This document shows, piece by piece, positions 56,821 to 64,000 of a stretch of DNA of 64,000 bases. The DNA lies in NCBI GenBank assembly GCA_945873125.1, contig CAMCBV010000004.1:1-64000 (forward strand). The letters are read 5' to 3'. A program made the translations under genes and the position numbers. Below the pieces are notes generated by a model that saw only the letters and a program-made list of their open reading frames with translations, was not told the origin of the DNA and searched no databases. The DNA comes from Prosthecobacter debontii (lineage in GTDB: Bacteria > Verrucomicrobiota > Verrucomicrobiia > Verrucomicrobiales > Akkermansiaceae). Positions within the stretch are counted from its first letter, which is position 1; each line of letters begins with the position of its first letter.

Positions 56821-57807
56821 TTATGAAGATTCGCCGATAAGGAATTCACCGACGACCCGATGAATGGCTTTTTGGGGAACATGATTGATGATTTCCTCCT
56901 CAAGGCCGAATGCTGCAGCCTTAGCAATTTCATGCAGTGGCATGCTGACGGTGGTGAGCAGGGGGCGGGAAAGTTGCCGGACTGGAGAGTCATCGAAACC
57001 CGTAACGGAAATGTCTTTGGGGACAGTCTTGCCGAGTCGGTCCAGCTCACTGAGAACCACGGTGCCTACGATATCGTTGACGCAGATGAGGGCATTGTAT
57101 TTTTTTGAGAGACTAAGAATTTTCGCGTTGGTCATTGCATTGATGTTCGCAAAGGAAAAGCTGTCTCTGACGGGATCAAAATCCGTATCGATTATCTTGC
57201 AAGCGGCATCGATCCCACTGAGGCGTTCTTCGTGAATTTGTCCGAGGCCATCTAGCGTGATGAAAGCAGGTTTGAGATTTTTCCCGCGTCTTTTGAAAAG
57301 GTGGGAGACAATAACGTTCATTCCGGCTTTGTTTTCAGATGCTACGCAAGGGATTCCTGGTATGTCTCGGTTGAGAACAACGCATGGGGTCTTGTTTTTT
57401 TTGAGCTGCTTGAATGTGTCATCCGAAGGACGATGGAATGCGAAGATGAAACCATTGGTATCGCCGCCTTTTTTATGGGGATAGGGTTGATAATCTCTGC
57501 TGTTAGTCTCACAGACGAGGTTAATGCTGCAATGTTTGAAGCCGGACTGAATGCCTTCGATAAGCGAGGCAAAGTCATAGAACAGGGATCGCTCCGGCTC
57601 CATGTGGCGGGGGAGTATGAGTTTAATATTTAAGATCGAACGACCGCGGTGTTTGCTGATGTTACGTTTTTCATAACCCATCAGATCGGCCTGTTGCTGG
57701 ATTTTCGCAGTGAGTGCCGGATCCACCAAACGGGACTTGTTTAATGCACGCGACACCGTTGCGGTGGAGATCCTCATTTTATCAGCGATGTCGGTGATGG
57801 TGGTCAT
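56821..57807 (-). CDS. LacI-family transcriptional regulator
   Basis: 328 residues. The helix-turn-helix and hinge helix are at the start (TTITDIADKMRISTATVSRA and LMGYEKRN), followed by a periplasmic-binding-like sugar domain ending SVTGFDDSPVRQLSRPLLTTVS. It should repress the minus-strand catabolic cluster it belongs to and respond to its sugar. It lies 20 bp from each neighbouring gene. Confidence 0.9.
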   Translation of the reverse strand: MTTITDIADKMRISTATVSRALNKSRLVDPALTAKIQQQADLMGYEKRNISKHRGRSILNIKLILPRHMEPERSLFYDFASLIEGIQSGFKHCSINLVCETNSRDYQPYPHKKGGDTNGFIFAFHRPSDDTFKQLKKNKTPCVVLNRDIPGIPCVASENKAGMNVIVSHLFKRRGKNLKPAFITLDGLGQIHEERLSGIDAACKIIDTDFDPVRDSFSFANINAMTNAKILSLSKKYNALICVNDIVGTVVLSELDRLGKTVPKDISVTGFDDSPVRQLSRPLLTTVSMPLHEIAKAAAFGLEEEIINHVPQKAIHRVVGEFLIGESS

Positions 57808-57826
57808 GAATGAAAATTTTCGGAAA

Positions 57827-58768
57827 TTAATAACCTAGGCGGGTCGCGCAATCGGCAAGAATTTCGCTTTCCCATTCCGGACGTTTCGCGGATTTAGGAT
57901 GGGTGAGTGCGGATGGAATGCGACCGATGAGATTTTGAAAAATCGCGCAGGAATGTTTGTAAGCCGGAACAGGTGCACGGAATGCGATGTTGCCGAGATA
58001 CTGGATGTTATCGGTGAGTTTCGCGTAGCGGTCATCGCCTTCTAACCAATATTTGTCGCGAAGCGCAAAGAGCTCAGGACAGAAAGCGGCGAGTCCGAGC
58101 AAGTAATCCGAGCCGTATTCAGTCATGTCGATCGCAAGATCGTTACCGGTGAAAATTTTAAAATCGGGTCGGACTTCATCACGGACTTCCAGACGGCGCA
58201 TTTCGATATCGCGTTCCAGTGATGAATGTTTGATGCCTTTAAGTGATGGAATGTTGATCAGGCCCTTGAAAGTTTCCTCATTAAAAATCATGCCGTTTGG
58301 CGCAAACATGGCACCGAGTTCGAATGCGATCACCGATTCATAGCCGTCGCAGACTTCGGCGTAGAGATCGATGATTTGCGATGCTTTCCATGGATGAAAA
58401 CGTGTAGTTTGAAAAAGGATGGGCGTGCCTCCGTGGGAAACGATTTCATCCATTTGGGATTTATATAGCTGTACCAGATCACCCTCGAGGCCTTCGACAA
58501 ATACGCCAGCGATGAAATCCCTTTTGCCGGCAATGGTTTGTTGGGTCAGTTCTAATATTCGGCTTCGTTCATCACAGGTCAGATAATTCGCATAACCGGT
58601 GTCCATATTCACCGCGCAGCCGAGTCCGGCATCGGAGGTGCGGGCTACGGCGGCTTGAAACGCATCTTCTGCAATCGTGCCATCGGGATTGAAAGGCAGC
58701 AAACATGCGGCATATCCCGTGGTTTGACGATGCAGTTTTATTGACTGGTGACGTTTGGCGAGTGACAT
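57827..58768 (-). CDS. DapA-family aldolase/lyase
   Basis: 313 residues. The N-acetylneuraminate lyase/dihydrodipicolinate synthase barrel has the Schiff-base lysine in LKGIKHSSL. The early part, TGYAACLLPFNPDGTIAEDAF, matches the start of the barrel, though the usual GTTGE is replaced by NMDTGYAN. It likely cleaves a keto-sugar acid to pyruvate and an aldehyde or an analogous step. It is the first gene of the minus-strand cluster dapA-like, lacI, isomerase, oxidoreductase; no transporter is present. Confidence 0.75.
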   Translation of the reverse strand: MSLAKRHQSIKLHRQTTGYAACLLPFNPDGTIAEDAFQAAVARTSDAGLGCAVNMDTGYANYLTCDERSRILELTQQTIAGKRDFIAGVFVEGLEGDLVQLYKSQMDEIVSHGGTPILFQTTRFHPWKASQIIDLYAEVCDGYESVIAFELGAMFAPNGMIFNEETFKGLINIPSLKGIKHSSLERDIEMRRLEVRDEVRPDFKIFTGNDLAIDMTEYGSDYLLGLAAFCPELFALRDKYWLEGDDRYAKLTDNIQYLGNIAFRAPVPAYKHSCAIFQNLIGRIPSALTHPKSAKRPEWESEILADCATRLGY

Positions 58769-58873
58769 GATCGGATGGCTCTTACGTCTTTATTATTTGC
58801 ATGTAAAATTATTTTTTCTCTAAAGTGGAATTTTTTGTCATGACATCGGAGTAGGTTTGCGAAAGATGGAGTC

Positions 58874-59248
58874 ATGTACGAAGCGACAGGTAAAATTAAG
58901 GTGATTTATGAAACACAGTCTTTTCCGAGTGGGTTTTCCAAACGGGAATTCGTAGTGACAACGGCGGACAGCAAGTATCCGCAAGATTTGAAATTCGAGG
59001 TTGTGAAGGACAAGTGTGGTATCTTGGACAACTATAAGGAAGGCAGCGATGTTGTCGTGAATTTTGATGTCCGCGGTAACGAGTATAACGGAAAATACTA
59101 TGTGAACTTATCCTGCTGGAAACTGTCCGGAGGAACGGGTGGTGGTGGCCGTAACAAAGAATATTCCCAAGAATCTCCGGGTCATGCCGAGCCTTCGCCT
59201 GAGGACTTACGCAAGACGGATGATTTCGATGACGATATTCCGTTTTGA
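58874..59248 (+). CDS. DUF3127 OB-fold protein with SSB-like acidic C-terminus
   Basis: 124 residues. The first 85 are the DUF3127 domain (MYEATGKIKVIYETQSFPSG, then FVVTTADSKYPQDLKFEVVKD and VVVNFDVRGNEYNGKYYVNL), an OB-like fold. A flexible Gly/Ser/Pro linker is followed by DDFDDDIPF. That last segment is the same as the tip of E. coli SSB (DFDDDIPF), which recruits DNA-repair and replication proteins. The combination suggests a single-stranded-DNA-binding role; this is inference. It is divergent from the DapA-like gene, 105 bp away. Confidence 0.85.
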   Translation: MYEATGKIKVIYETQSFPSGFSKREFVVTTADSKYPQDLKFEVVKDKCGILDNYKEGSDVVVNFDVRGNEYNGKYYVNLSCWKLSGGTGGGGRNKEYSQESPGHAEPSPEDLRKTDDFDDDIPF

Positions 59249-59257
59249 TTGAAGAGG

Positions 59258-59347
59258 CTTAACCACGAAAAACACGAAAGGAATAGCTGAGAGTAAATGC
59301 TCAGGATTCATTTCATTGTTTCGTGAACTTTTTTTTGTGTGGTTAAG
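59258..59347. repeat. Imperfect long inverted repeat, MITE-like, overlapping the psd stop codon
   Basis: Left arm CTTAACCACGAAAAACACG (59258-59276) continues to AAAG; right arm TTTCGTGAAC...GTGTGGTTAAG ends at 59347. Between them are about 38 bases without a gene. Its CCACGAAAAACACGAAAG sequence is like the inverted repeats that commonly border GxxExxY genes; it may be an emptied relative of the element in metH. The right arm includes the stop codon of psd. It can also act as a two-way terminator. Confidence 0.55.
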
Positions 59348-60230
59348 TTGATTCGACCATTGCGCTCCCAATCCGCGCATAGAGCTCGATTTGTTTGCTG
59401 GAGTTTTCTAACAAGTCTTTCGAGAGGGTGACTTTACCAGCTTCGAAAATCGTGATGGTGGATGAACCGCCGAACGCGAAGTAACCTTTCTCCGCACCTT
59501 TTTCGACAAGTTGATTGGGGGTATAGGTTTGGTGAATGGAACCCACGCAAGTGGCGCCGATTTCTAGGATTAGGATCTTTCCGAACTCATTGGTTTGGAG
59601 TTGGGTGAGGGTGCGCTTGTTGGTCCAGAGATAGGATAGCTTTTTCGCCAGAGCGATGGGTGAAACAGAAAAAAGCGGACCGGGAATTGTGCGAGTTTCA
59701 GATGGGATGCCAGCGGCAGGGAAATGGAAGCGGTGATAATCGACCGGGCACAGCCGCGACAGCACCAGTGAGCCGTTGGCGTATTTTGCAGCAAGACCTG
59801 GATCGCCAAGAAGGGTGGGGAGGTCAAAAGTTTGGCCTTTTACGAAAAACGAATGGATTTTTGAGATATCAGGAAAACCGAGGTGGCGCCCATCGGCTGG
59901 GAAAACGATGGGTTCGGCTGATATGGGGCGGGCTTCCGGTTTGAGTTTGCGGAAGAAAAACTCGTTGAAACTTTTGTAAGAGGAGGGTGCTTCGAGAAAA
60001 TCCGCCGGATTCATCGCGTATTTCTCAATGAATGGCAGAATCCGGTTTGCGGAATCGGGTTTTGACATGCGCCTGCCATACCATTTGGAGAACCCATGGC
60101 GCTTGACCAGAGCGTGGAGTGCGAGTTTACCGAATGGATTTCCGTATGTCCAACGCAGGAAAGATTCGCCATAGATCTGCTCGGTTTCCAGTTTTTGGGT
60201 GTGTCGGTTGAAATAACGGATGGTTTCCAC
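59343..60230 (-). CDS. psd: Phosphatidylserine decarboxylase
   Basis: 295 residues. The pyruvoyl-forming cleavage site is FAFGGSSTI near the C-terminus (GGSS instead of LGST), and the other signatures are PADGRHLGFPD and LCPVDYHRFHFPAAG. The proenzyme splits itself at Gly-Ser into beta and alpha chains and converts phosphatidylserine to phosphatidylethanolamine at the inner membrane. The long version with GGSS is like the class found in plants, yeast Psd2 and many bacteria. It is convergent with the DUF3127 gene. Confidence 0.9.
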   Translation of the reverse strand: METIRYFNRHTQKLETEQIYGESFLRWTYGNPFGKLALHALVKRHGFSKWYGRRMSKPDSANRILPFIEKYAMNPADFLEAPSSYKSFNEFFFRKLKPEARPISAEPIVFPADGRHLGFPDISKIHSFFVKGQTFDLPTLLGDPGLAAKYANGSLVLSRLCPVDYHRFHFPAAGIPSETRTIPGPLFSVSPIALAKKLSYLWTNKRTLTQLQTNEFGKILILEIGATCVGSIHQTYTPNQLVEKGAEKGYFAFGGSSTITIFEAGKVTLSKDLLENSSKQIELYARIGSAMVEST

Positions 60231-60359
60231 GCAGGCAGGAAACCCTTTGTGAATATGAATGTCAAAGAACTATAAAAGTGGAAATAAGTGAGCGATTAGC
60301 CACGTAGTATCCTTGAATTGAACTTGCGGGGCATGCATTCCGCGTTTATCTCCCCAAAA

Positions 60360-60953
60360 ATGAAAGTCTCCTCTATCCTTATCCCAATGATCTTTCTCTG
60401 TCTCCTGGGCTGTGAGAAGCGCAAAGAGCGGGTTCTTGTTGAGGAAATGCGGCATCGGACAACCAAAGACGTCTCTCCGAAAATGTTCGCTACGAGCGAT
60501 GAAAGATTTCGTGATATCAAGCCAAGTCCTGTTCAGGGAAATCCTCCGGCACATTGGTTGGCGTTACCTGCGAATCAGTTCCGTTTGCTCAATTATCGTT
60601 TTGGAGAGTCAGGGCTGGGGGAGGTTTACGTATCGATCTCTTCCGGCGGTGTGCTGGAAAATGCGAATCGCTGGCTCAAGCAGTTTGGACGTGAAGCGAT
60701 GACTGCCGAAAGTTTCTCAACCATGCAAAAGATTCCAGTGGTGGGTATGGAAGGCGTATGGATTGAAGCGGAAGGTGAGTATGGAGCTGGCATGGGTGCT
60801 GATTCGAAACCGGGTTATGGACTGGCGGGTGTGATTGCTGAAACAGGAGGACAAATCATCACGGTCAAAATGATCGGACCGAAAAACGAGGTGGATGCCG
60901 AAAAACCCGCACTCCGCGAATACATCGGTAGCTTGCGGATGAACGAAAAATGA
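60360..60953 (+). CDS. Lipoprotein of unknown function
   Basis: 197 residues from MKVSSILIPMIFLCLLGCEK, with lipobox LLGC (Cys18); ATG 60318 is open upstream but would put residues before the signal. The mature protein has a beta-rich domain (about 65-195: NQFRLLNYRFGESGLGEVYV, GAGMGADSKPGYGLAGVIA). No enzyme motif is seen. It precedes resB by 26 bp and is probably in the same operon, so it may help cytochrome c assembly or respiration; that is inference. Confidence 0.75.
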   Translation: MKVSSILIPMIFLCLLGCEKRKERVLVEEMRHRTTKDVSPKMFATSDERFRDIKPSPVQGNPPAHWLALPANQFRLLNYRFGESGLGEVYVSISSGGVLENANRWLKQFGREAMTAESFSTMQKIPVVGMEGVWIEAEGEYGAGMGADSKPGYGLAGVIAETGGQIITVKMIGPKNEVDAEKPALREYIGSLRMNEK

Positions 60954-60979
60954 TCTGAAGATTTTTTAGCCAATTATAA

Positions 60980-62215
60980 ATGGACACCCAATCTTACACC
61001 AAGGAAATGCCTCGCGAGAAATCTGTGCTTCGTCTGGTTTATGATTTCCTCTCCGGATTCAAACTCGCGACAGCTGTTCTGCTGCTTCTGTTGCTGCTCA
61101 CTTGGCTGGCTACACTGGAGCAGATTGATCACGGTTTGTACGCGACTTTGAATAAGTATTTCAGCTGGAAATCCTTTTTTCTCATTCCTGAAATCAACGG
61201 TAAGAAAATACCGCTGATTTTACCCGGCGGTTATTATGTTTGCGCATTGCTGCTGGTGAACATGATCCTCGGTGGGGTCATTCGCATTCGCAAAGGTCCG
61301 AAACAGATCGGAAATCTCATCGCTCATTTCGGAATTATTTTCATGCTAATTGCCGGGGGAGTGGCTCACCACTTTGAGGAGCGTGGCAATATGGCGATTT
61401 ATCCCGGTGAAAGTAGTAACGTGGCAGAGGATTATCATGAATACGTTATCGAAGTCGCTGAAGTGAAAAACGGTGAACTCGATAAGTTTCACATCATTCG
61501 TGGTGATTCTCTAACCGATCTCAAAGGCGGAAATCAGAGAAAGTTTGATTTCAAGGATGTGCCGTTTTCACTTATTGTGTCCGGACACCTGAAAAATTCT
61601 CAGCCAGTAAATATTACTGAACAAGCTCCGAAGAAGGGTGAGTTAGTCACTGACGGTTATTATTTGTTCGAGCGCCCTGCAGATGAAACAGCTGAAAGAA
61701 ACATAGCTGGGGCGTATGCTCAGGTCGTTTTTGATGATGGTGAGAAATCCGCGCCTTTTATTTTGTTTGGAGCGAGCTATTACCCATTCACCGTGCGGGA
61801 TGGCGAAAGGCTTTTCACCGTCGATATGCACAAGCGTTTGTGGCAGATGCCGTTCGATGTGAAGCTGGACAAGTTTAAAGCAGAATTCCATCCCGGTACA
61901 TCCCGACCTGCTGAGTTTGTTAGCGATGTTCGCCGCATTGAAAACGGTCAGGAGGCTAAGGTGCGTATCGAGATGAACGAGCCGATGCGTTATGAGGGTT
62001 TCACATTTTTTCAAGCGAGTTACGGACCGCCAGATGCGAAACCCGGTGATGTGATGTTTACAGTTTTGGAAGTAGTCAAAAACCCTGCGGATATGTGGCC
62101 TGAATACAGCCTCTATATCGTCGCGTTTGGTATGCTCGTTACTTTTTTAACTAAACTCATCGGTCACGTTCAGACCGTTTCAAAAAAGAGACAGAACCAT
62201 GCAAAAAAAATCTAA
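60980..62215 (+). CDS. resB: ResB-like cytochrome c biogenesis protein
   Basis: 411 residues. Membrane helices at about 28-48 (FKLATAVLLLLLLLTWLATL), 85-105, 112-132 and 375-398 surround a large periplasmic domain (about 135-370). The opening FLSGFKLATAVLLLL matches the start of ResB/Ccs1 proteins, and YEGFTFFQASYGPP is the family's conserved late motif. ResB and CcsA together deliver and attach haem to apocytochrome c (system II), relevant for the many cytochrome c domain proteins of this group such as the one at 5003-9220. Its stop overlaps ccsA by 17 bp. Confidence 0.8.
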   Translation: MDTQSYTKEMPREKSVLRLVYDFLSGFKLATAVLLLLLLLTWLATLEQIDHGLYATLNKYFSWKSFFLIPEINGKKIPLILPGGYYVCALLLVNMILGGVIRIRKGPKQIGNLIAHFGIIFMLIAGGVAHHFEERGNMAIYPGESSNVAEDYHEYVIEVAEVKNGELDKFHIIRGDSLTDLKGGNQRKFDFKDVPFSLIVSGHLKNSQPVNITEQAPKKGELVTDGYYLFERPADETAERNIAGAYAQVVFDDGEKSAPFILFGASYYPFTVRDGERLFTVDMHKRLWQMPFDVKLDKFKAEFHPGTSRPAEFVSDVRRIENGQEAKVRIEMNEPMRYEGFTFFQASYGPPDAKPGDVMFTVLEVVKNPADMWPEYSLYIVAFGMLVTFLTKLIGHVQTVSKKRQNHAKKI

Positions 62216-64000
62216 AGTAGGCAGCTGGGTTTTCGCGATTCTTGCCGCCATCGGTCTGGTCATGGCGTTGGTGAATCTTTTCATCGATAATATGCCCAAA
62301 GGTGAGGTTCAAAAAGTGGAGGGTTATAAACCGTGGGATAAGGAAACGATTGATTTGGTGTCCGAACTACCCCTGCAAGACGGAGGTCGTATCAAGCCGT
62401 TTTCAACTTTCGCGGGTTTTAAAATGCTGGGTTATCATGGTGCGCGGTCGATGAAAGTGAAGGACGACGCGGGTGTGGTTCATAAAATCAAACCGACCGC
62501 TTGGCTTATGGAAACCGTTTTTCGTCCGCATGTGGCGATCAAGCTCCCCACGTTCCGTATTGATAACTCCAAAGTATTAGAAGCGATTGATGTTAAACAA
62601 AAAGGCCGCCGCGATCGTTACAGTTACGAGGAGATTATTGAGGGTCGTGAGAAATTGTTTGAACTCGCAAAATCCTATGAACCCATCGAAAAGAAAAAAC
62701 GTGATCCTGAGCAGCAACAGACGATTGACCTTGCTTACAACATCAGAAATTACGAAGCGCTCTTGGGTTATTTCAGTTACGCGATAACCGGTGTCAAACT
62801 TGATGGAACAGGCGTGGATGGTGCGCCGGATCAGCGTGTGGATTTCAGTGCTGTGATGTCATCCGCTCCTGGCTTAATTCCTGAACTGGAACGAATAAAA
62901 TCCGAACAGGGACGGGTTCCTGAGCGGCTTTTGTCTCTCCTGCAGCAGATTGAAGACGGCGCAAATTATGCCAAATACGGACTTTTCATGCTGCCTCCGG
63001 CAGACACATCCAAAAAAGATTGGTTAACGGCAGGAAACGCAATCATGGAAACGATGACTTTGAAATCCGATAAACCTGATGTTGCAATTAAAGATATTGC
63101 TGCAACGGAAGTCGCTGTTCGTGAACTGGCAAATGGTGAAAAAGGATTTCGAGAGGCGATGACAAGATGGATCAAGCGCACAAACGATCGCGCCAAGCCA
63201 GATGATATAAAATTCATTTCACTGGAGGCGACTTATTTCAAGAGAGACTTTTTTCTTAATGCCATGATCCTTTTTCTGCTGGGATCGATAAGCTCACTTG
63301 TCATGTGGGGCCTTGGCCAGTCACGAGTGGCGAAACTTTTCTACTGGGTAACTTTATCCACGACAGTGATTGCTGTCGCATTGTGTGTGACGGCAATTGT
63401 GATTCGCTGTATCATCATGCAGCGTCCACCAGTTGGTAATTTATATGATACGGTGATTTTTATTGGCACCACGGGTGTGATCCTGTCGCTGGTTGTTGAA
63501 TGGATCAGCAGGAATAGGTTTTCACTCGGAATCGCTCCCGTGCTCGGAACGGCTCTGATTATTTTGGCGCGTCGCTATGAAGTTGGCGATGCCGGAGATC
63601 ACTTGGATCCATTGGTTGCTGTTTTGGATTCTAATTACTGGCTTACTACCCATGTGATCTGTATCACGCTTGGGTATACGGGTGGGTTATTGGCTGCGAT
63701 GCTCTCCTGTGGCTATATTCTCATGCGCGGTCTGAATCTCGATGGTGATAACAAAGAGCTGCGCCGCTCACTTACCAAGGTCGTATACGGATGTATCTGT
63801 TTGACGGTTTTTCTCTCATTGGTCGGAACCGTGCTTGGTGGTATCTGGGCGAACTATTCTTGGGGACGTTTCTGGGGCTGGGATCCGAAAGAAAATGGTG
63901 CACTCATGATTGTGCTGTGGACTCTTGCTATTCTTCACGCGCGCCTCGGTGGCATCATCAAGGATTGGGGATTGCATCTGGCTTCGATTTTCACGGCCTG
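62199..64000 (+). CDS. ccsA: CcsA/ResC-like cytochrome c assembly protein, 3' end outside window
   Basis: 600 residues are visible before the window ends. A membrane helix near the start (about 9-29) is followed by a soluble segment of about 320 residues (up to about 350), then at least six helices with the tryptophan-rich haem-handling motif WGRFWGWDPKENGALMIV at about 555. This WWD signature defines CcsA/CcmF-type proteins. The N-terminal soluble region is much longer than in ordinary CcsA (about 320 residues total), a layout seen in Bacteroidetes/PVC fused versions. It overlaps resB by 17 bp, indicating coupled translation. Confidence 0.85.
   Translation, partial: MQKKSKVGSWVFAILAAIGLVMALVNLFIDNMPKGEVQKVEGYKPWDKETIDLVSELPLQDGGRIKPFSTFAGFKMLGYHGARSMKVKDDAGVVHKIKPTAWLMETVFRPHVAIKLPTFRIDNSKVLEAIDVKQKGRRDRYSYEEIIEGREKLFELAKSYEPIEKKKRDPEQQQTIDLAYNIRNYEALLGYFSYAITGVKLDGTGVDGAPDQRVDFSAVMSSAPGLIPELERIKSEQGRVPERLLSLLQQIEDGANYAKYGLFMLPPADTSKKDWLTAGNAIMETMTLKSDKPDVAIKDIAATEVAVRELANGEKGFREAMTRWIKRTNDRAKPDDIKFISLEATYFKRDFFLNAMILFLLGSISSLVMWGLGQSRVAKLFYWVTLSTTVIAVALCVTAIVIRCIIMQRPPVGNLYDTVIFIGTTGVILSLVVEWISRNRFSLGIAPVLGTALIILARRYEVGDAGDHLDPLVAVLDSNYWLTTHVICITLGYTGGLLAAMLSCGYILMRGLNLDGDNKELRRSLTKVVYGCICLTVFLSLVGTVLGGIWANYSWGRFWGWDPKENGALMIVLWTLAILHARLGGIIKDWGLHLASIFTA

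Noticed and set aside
56802..57050. Longer isomerase starting within the LacI gene
   Set aside because: The added residues are the shadow of the LacI coding sequence and the ATG at 56801 begins the recognised domain.

Overview
The window looks like a chromosomal segment of a Verrucomicrobiota bacterium, probably near Akkermansiaceae/Verrucomicrobiaceae. The evidence is a large ThuA / PVC-type haem-binding / cytochrome c protein, a secretin resembling the verrucomicrobial Amuc_1098 pilus family, a DUF6288-like secreted protein, DUF3127 and DUF4139 proteins, a two-gene ResB/CcsA cytochrome c maturation locus, few Shine-Dalgarno sequences, and many REP-type palindromes with their transposases. 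All taxonomic and functional calls come from reading the sequence; no database search was run.

Layout. 1-9.6 kb: secreted carbohydrate-related genes (partial DUF6288-like protein, two AraC regulators, a GH127-like arabinofuranosidase, the 1405-residue ThuA/cytochrome fusion, a cupin). 9.6-17.75 kb: a region rich in mobile elements. A RAYT transposase with REP pairs sits between a cupin and an acyl-CoA/ACP synthetase-like gene. Cobalamin-dependent methionine synthase (metH) has then been invaded twice: a GxxExxY element with about 44-bp inverted repeats splits it in the linker between the homocysteine and pterin domains, and a second RAYT with its own REP pair lies in frame inside the activation domain without breaking the reading frame. 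17.75-25 kb: gltX, ruvA, a Ser/Thr kinase, a POT transporter and a dicarboxylate symporter. 25-30 kb: a class I ribonucleotide reductase (nrdB-nrdA) with class Ic features and a candidate NrdR operator pair.

30-35 kb is an accessory island: an unknown 221-residue protein, an AT-rich stretch with a probably frameshifted small gene, and a tightly overlapping four-gene cluster (5-methylcytosine methyltransferase, Eco29kI-like GIY-YIG nuclease, second methyltransferase, HNH nuclease). 35-43 kb: triple-FKBP protein, DUF4139 protein, cystathionine gamma-synthase-like enzyme, and nrnA-truB-ribF. 43-54 kb: secretin and membrane partner, a PAS/SpoIIE phosphatase broken by one base in an A8 tract, a tiny lipoprotein, an SLC13/TrkA-C permease and a large VWA protein. 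54-59 kb: HAD phosphatase and a LacI-regulated minus-strand catabolic cluster. 59-64 kb: DUF3127 protein with an SSB-like tail, phosphatidylserine decarboxylase, lipoprotein, resB and a partial ccsA.

The most unusual content is the double invasion of metH. Both elements sit at interdomain or loop positions and leave every catalytic motif readable, so a two-polypeptide methionine synthase carrying an internal transposase domain may still work. REP-type repeats elsewhere in the window repeatedly lie directly against stop codons of neighbouring genes.
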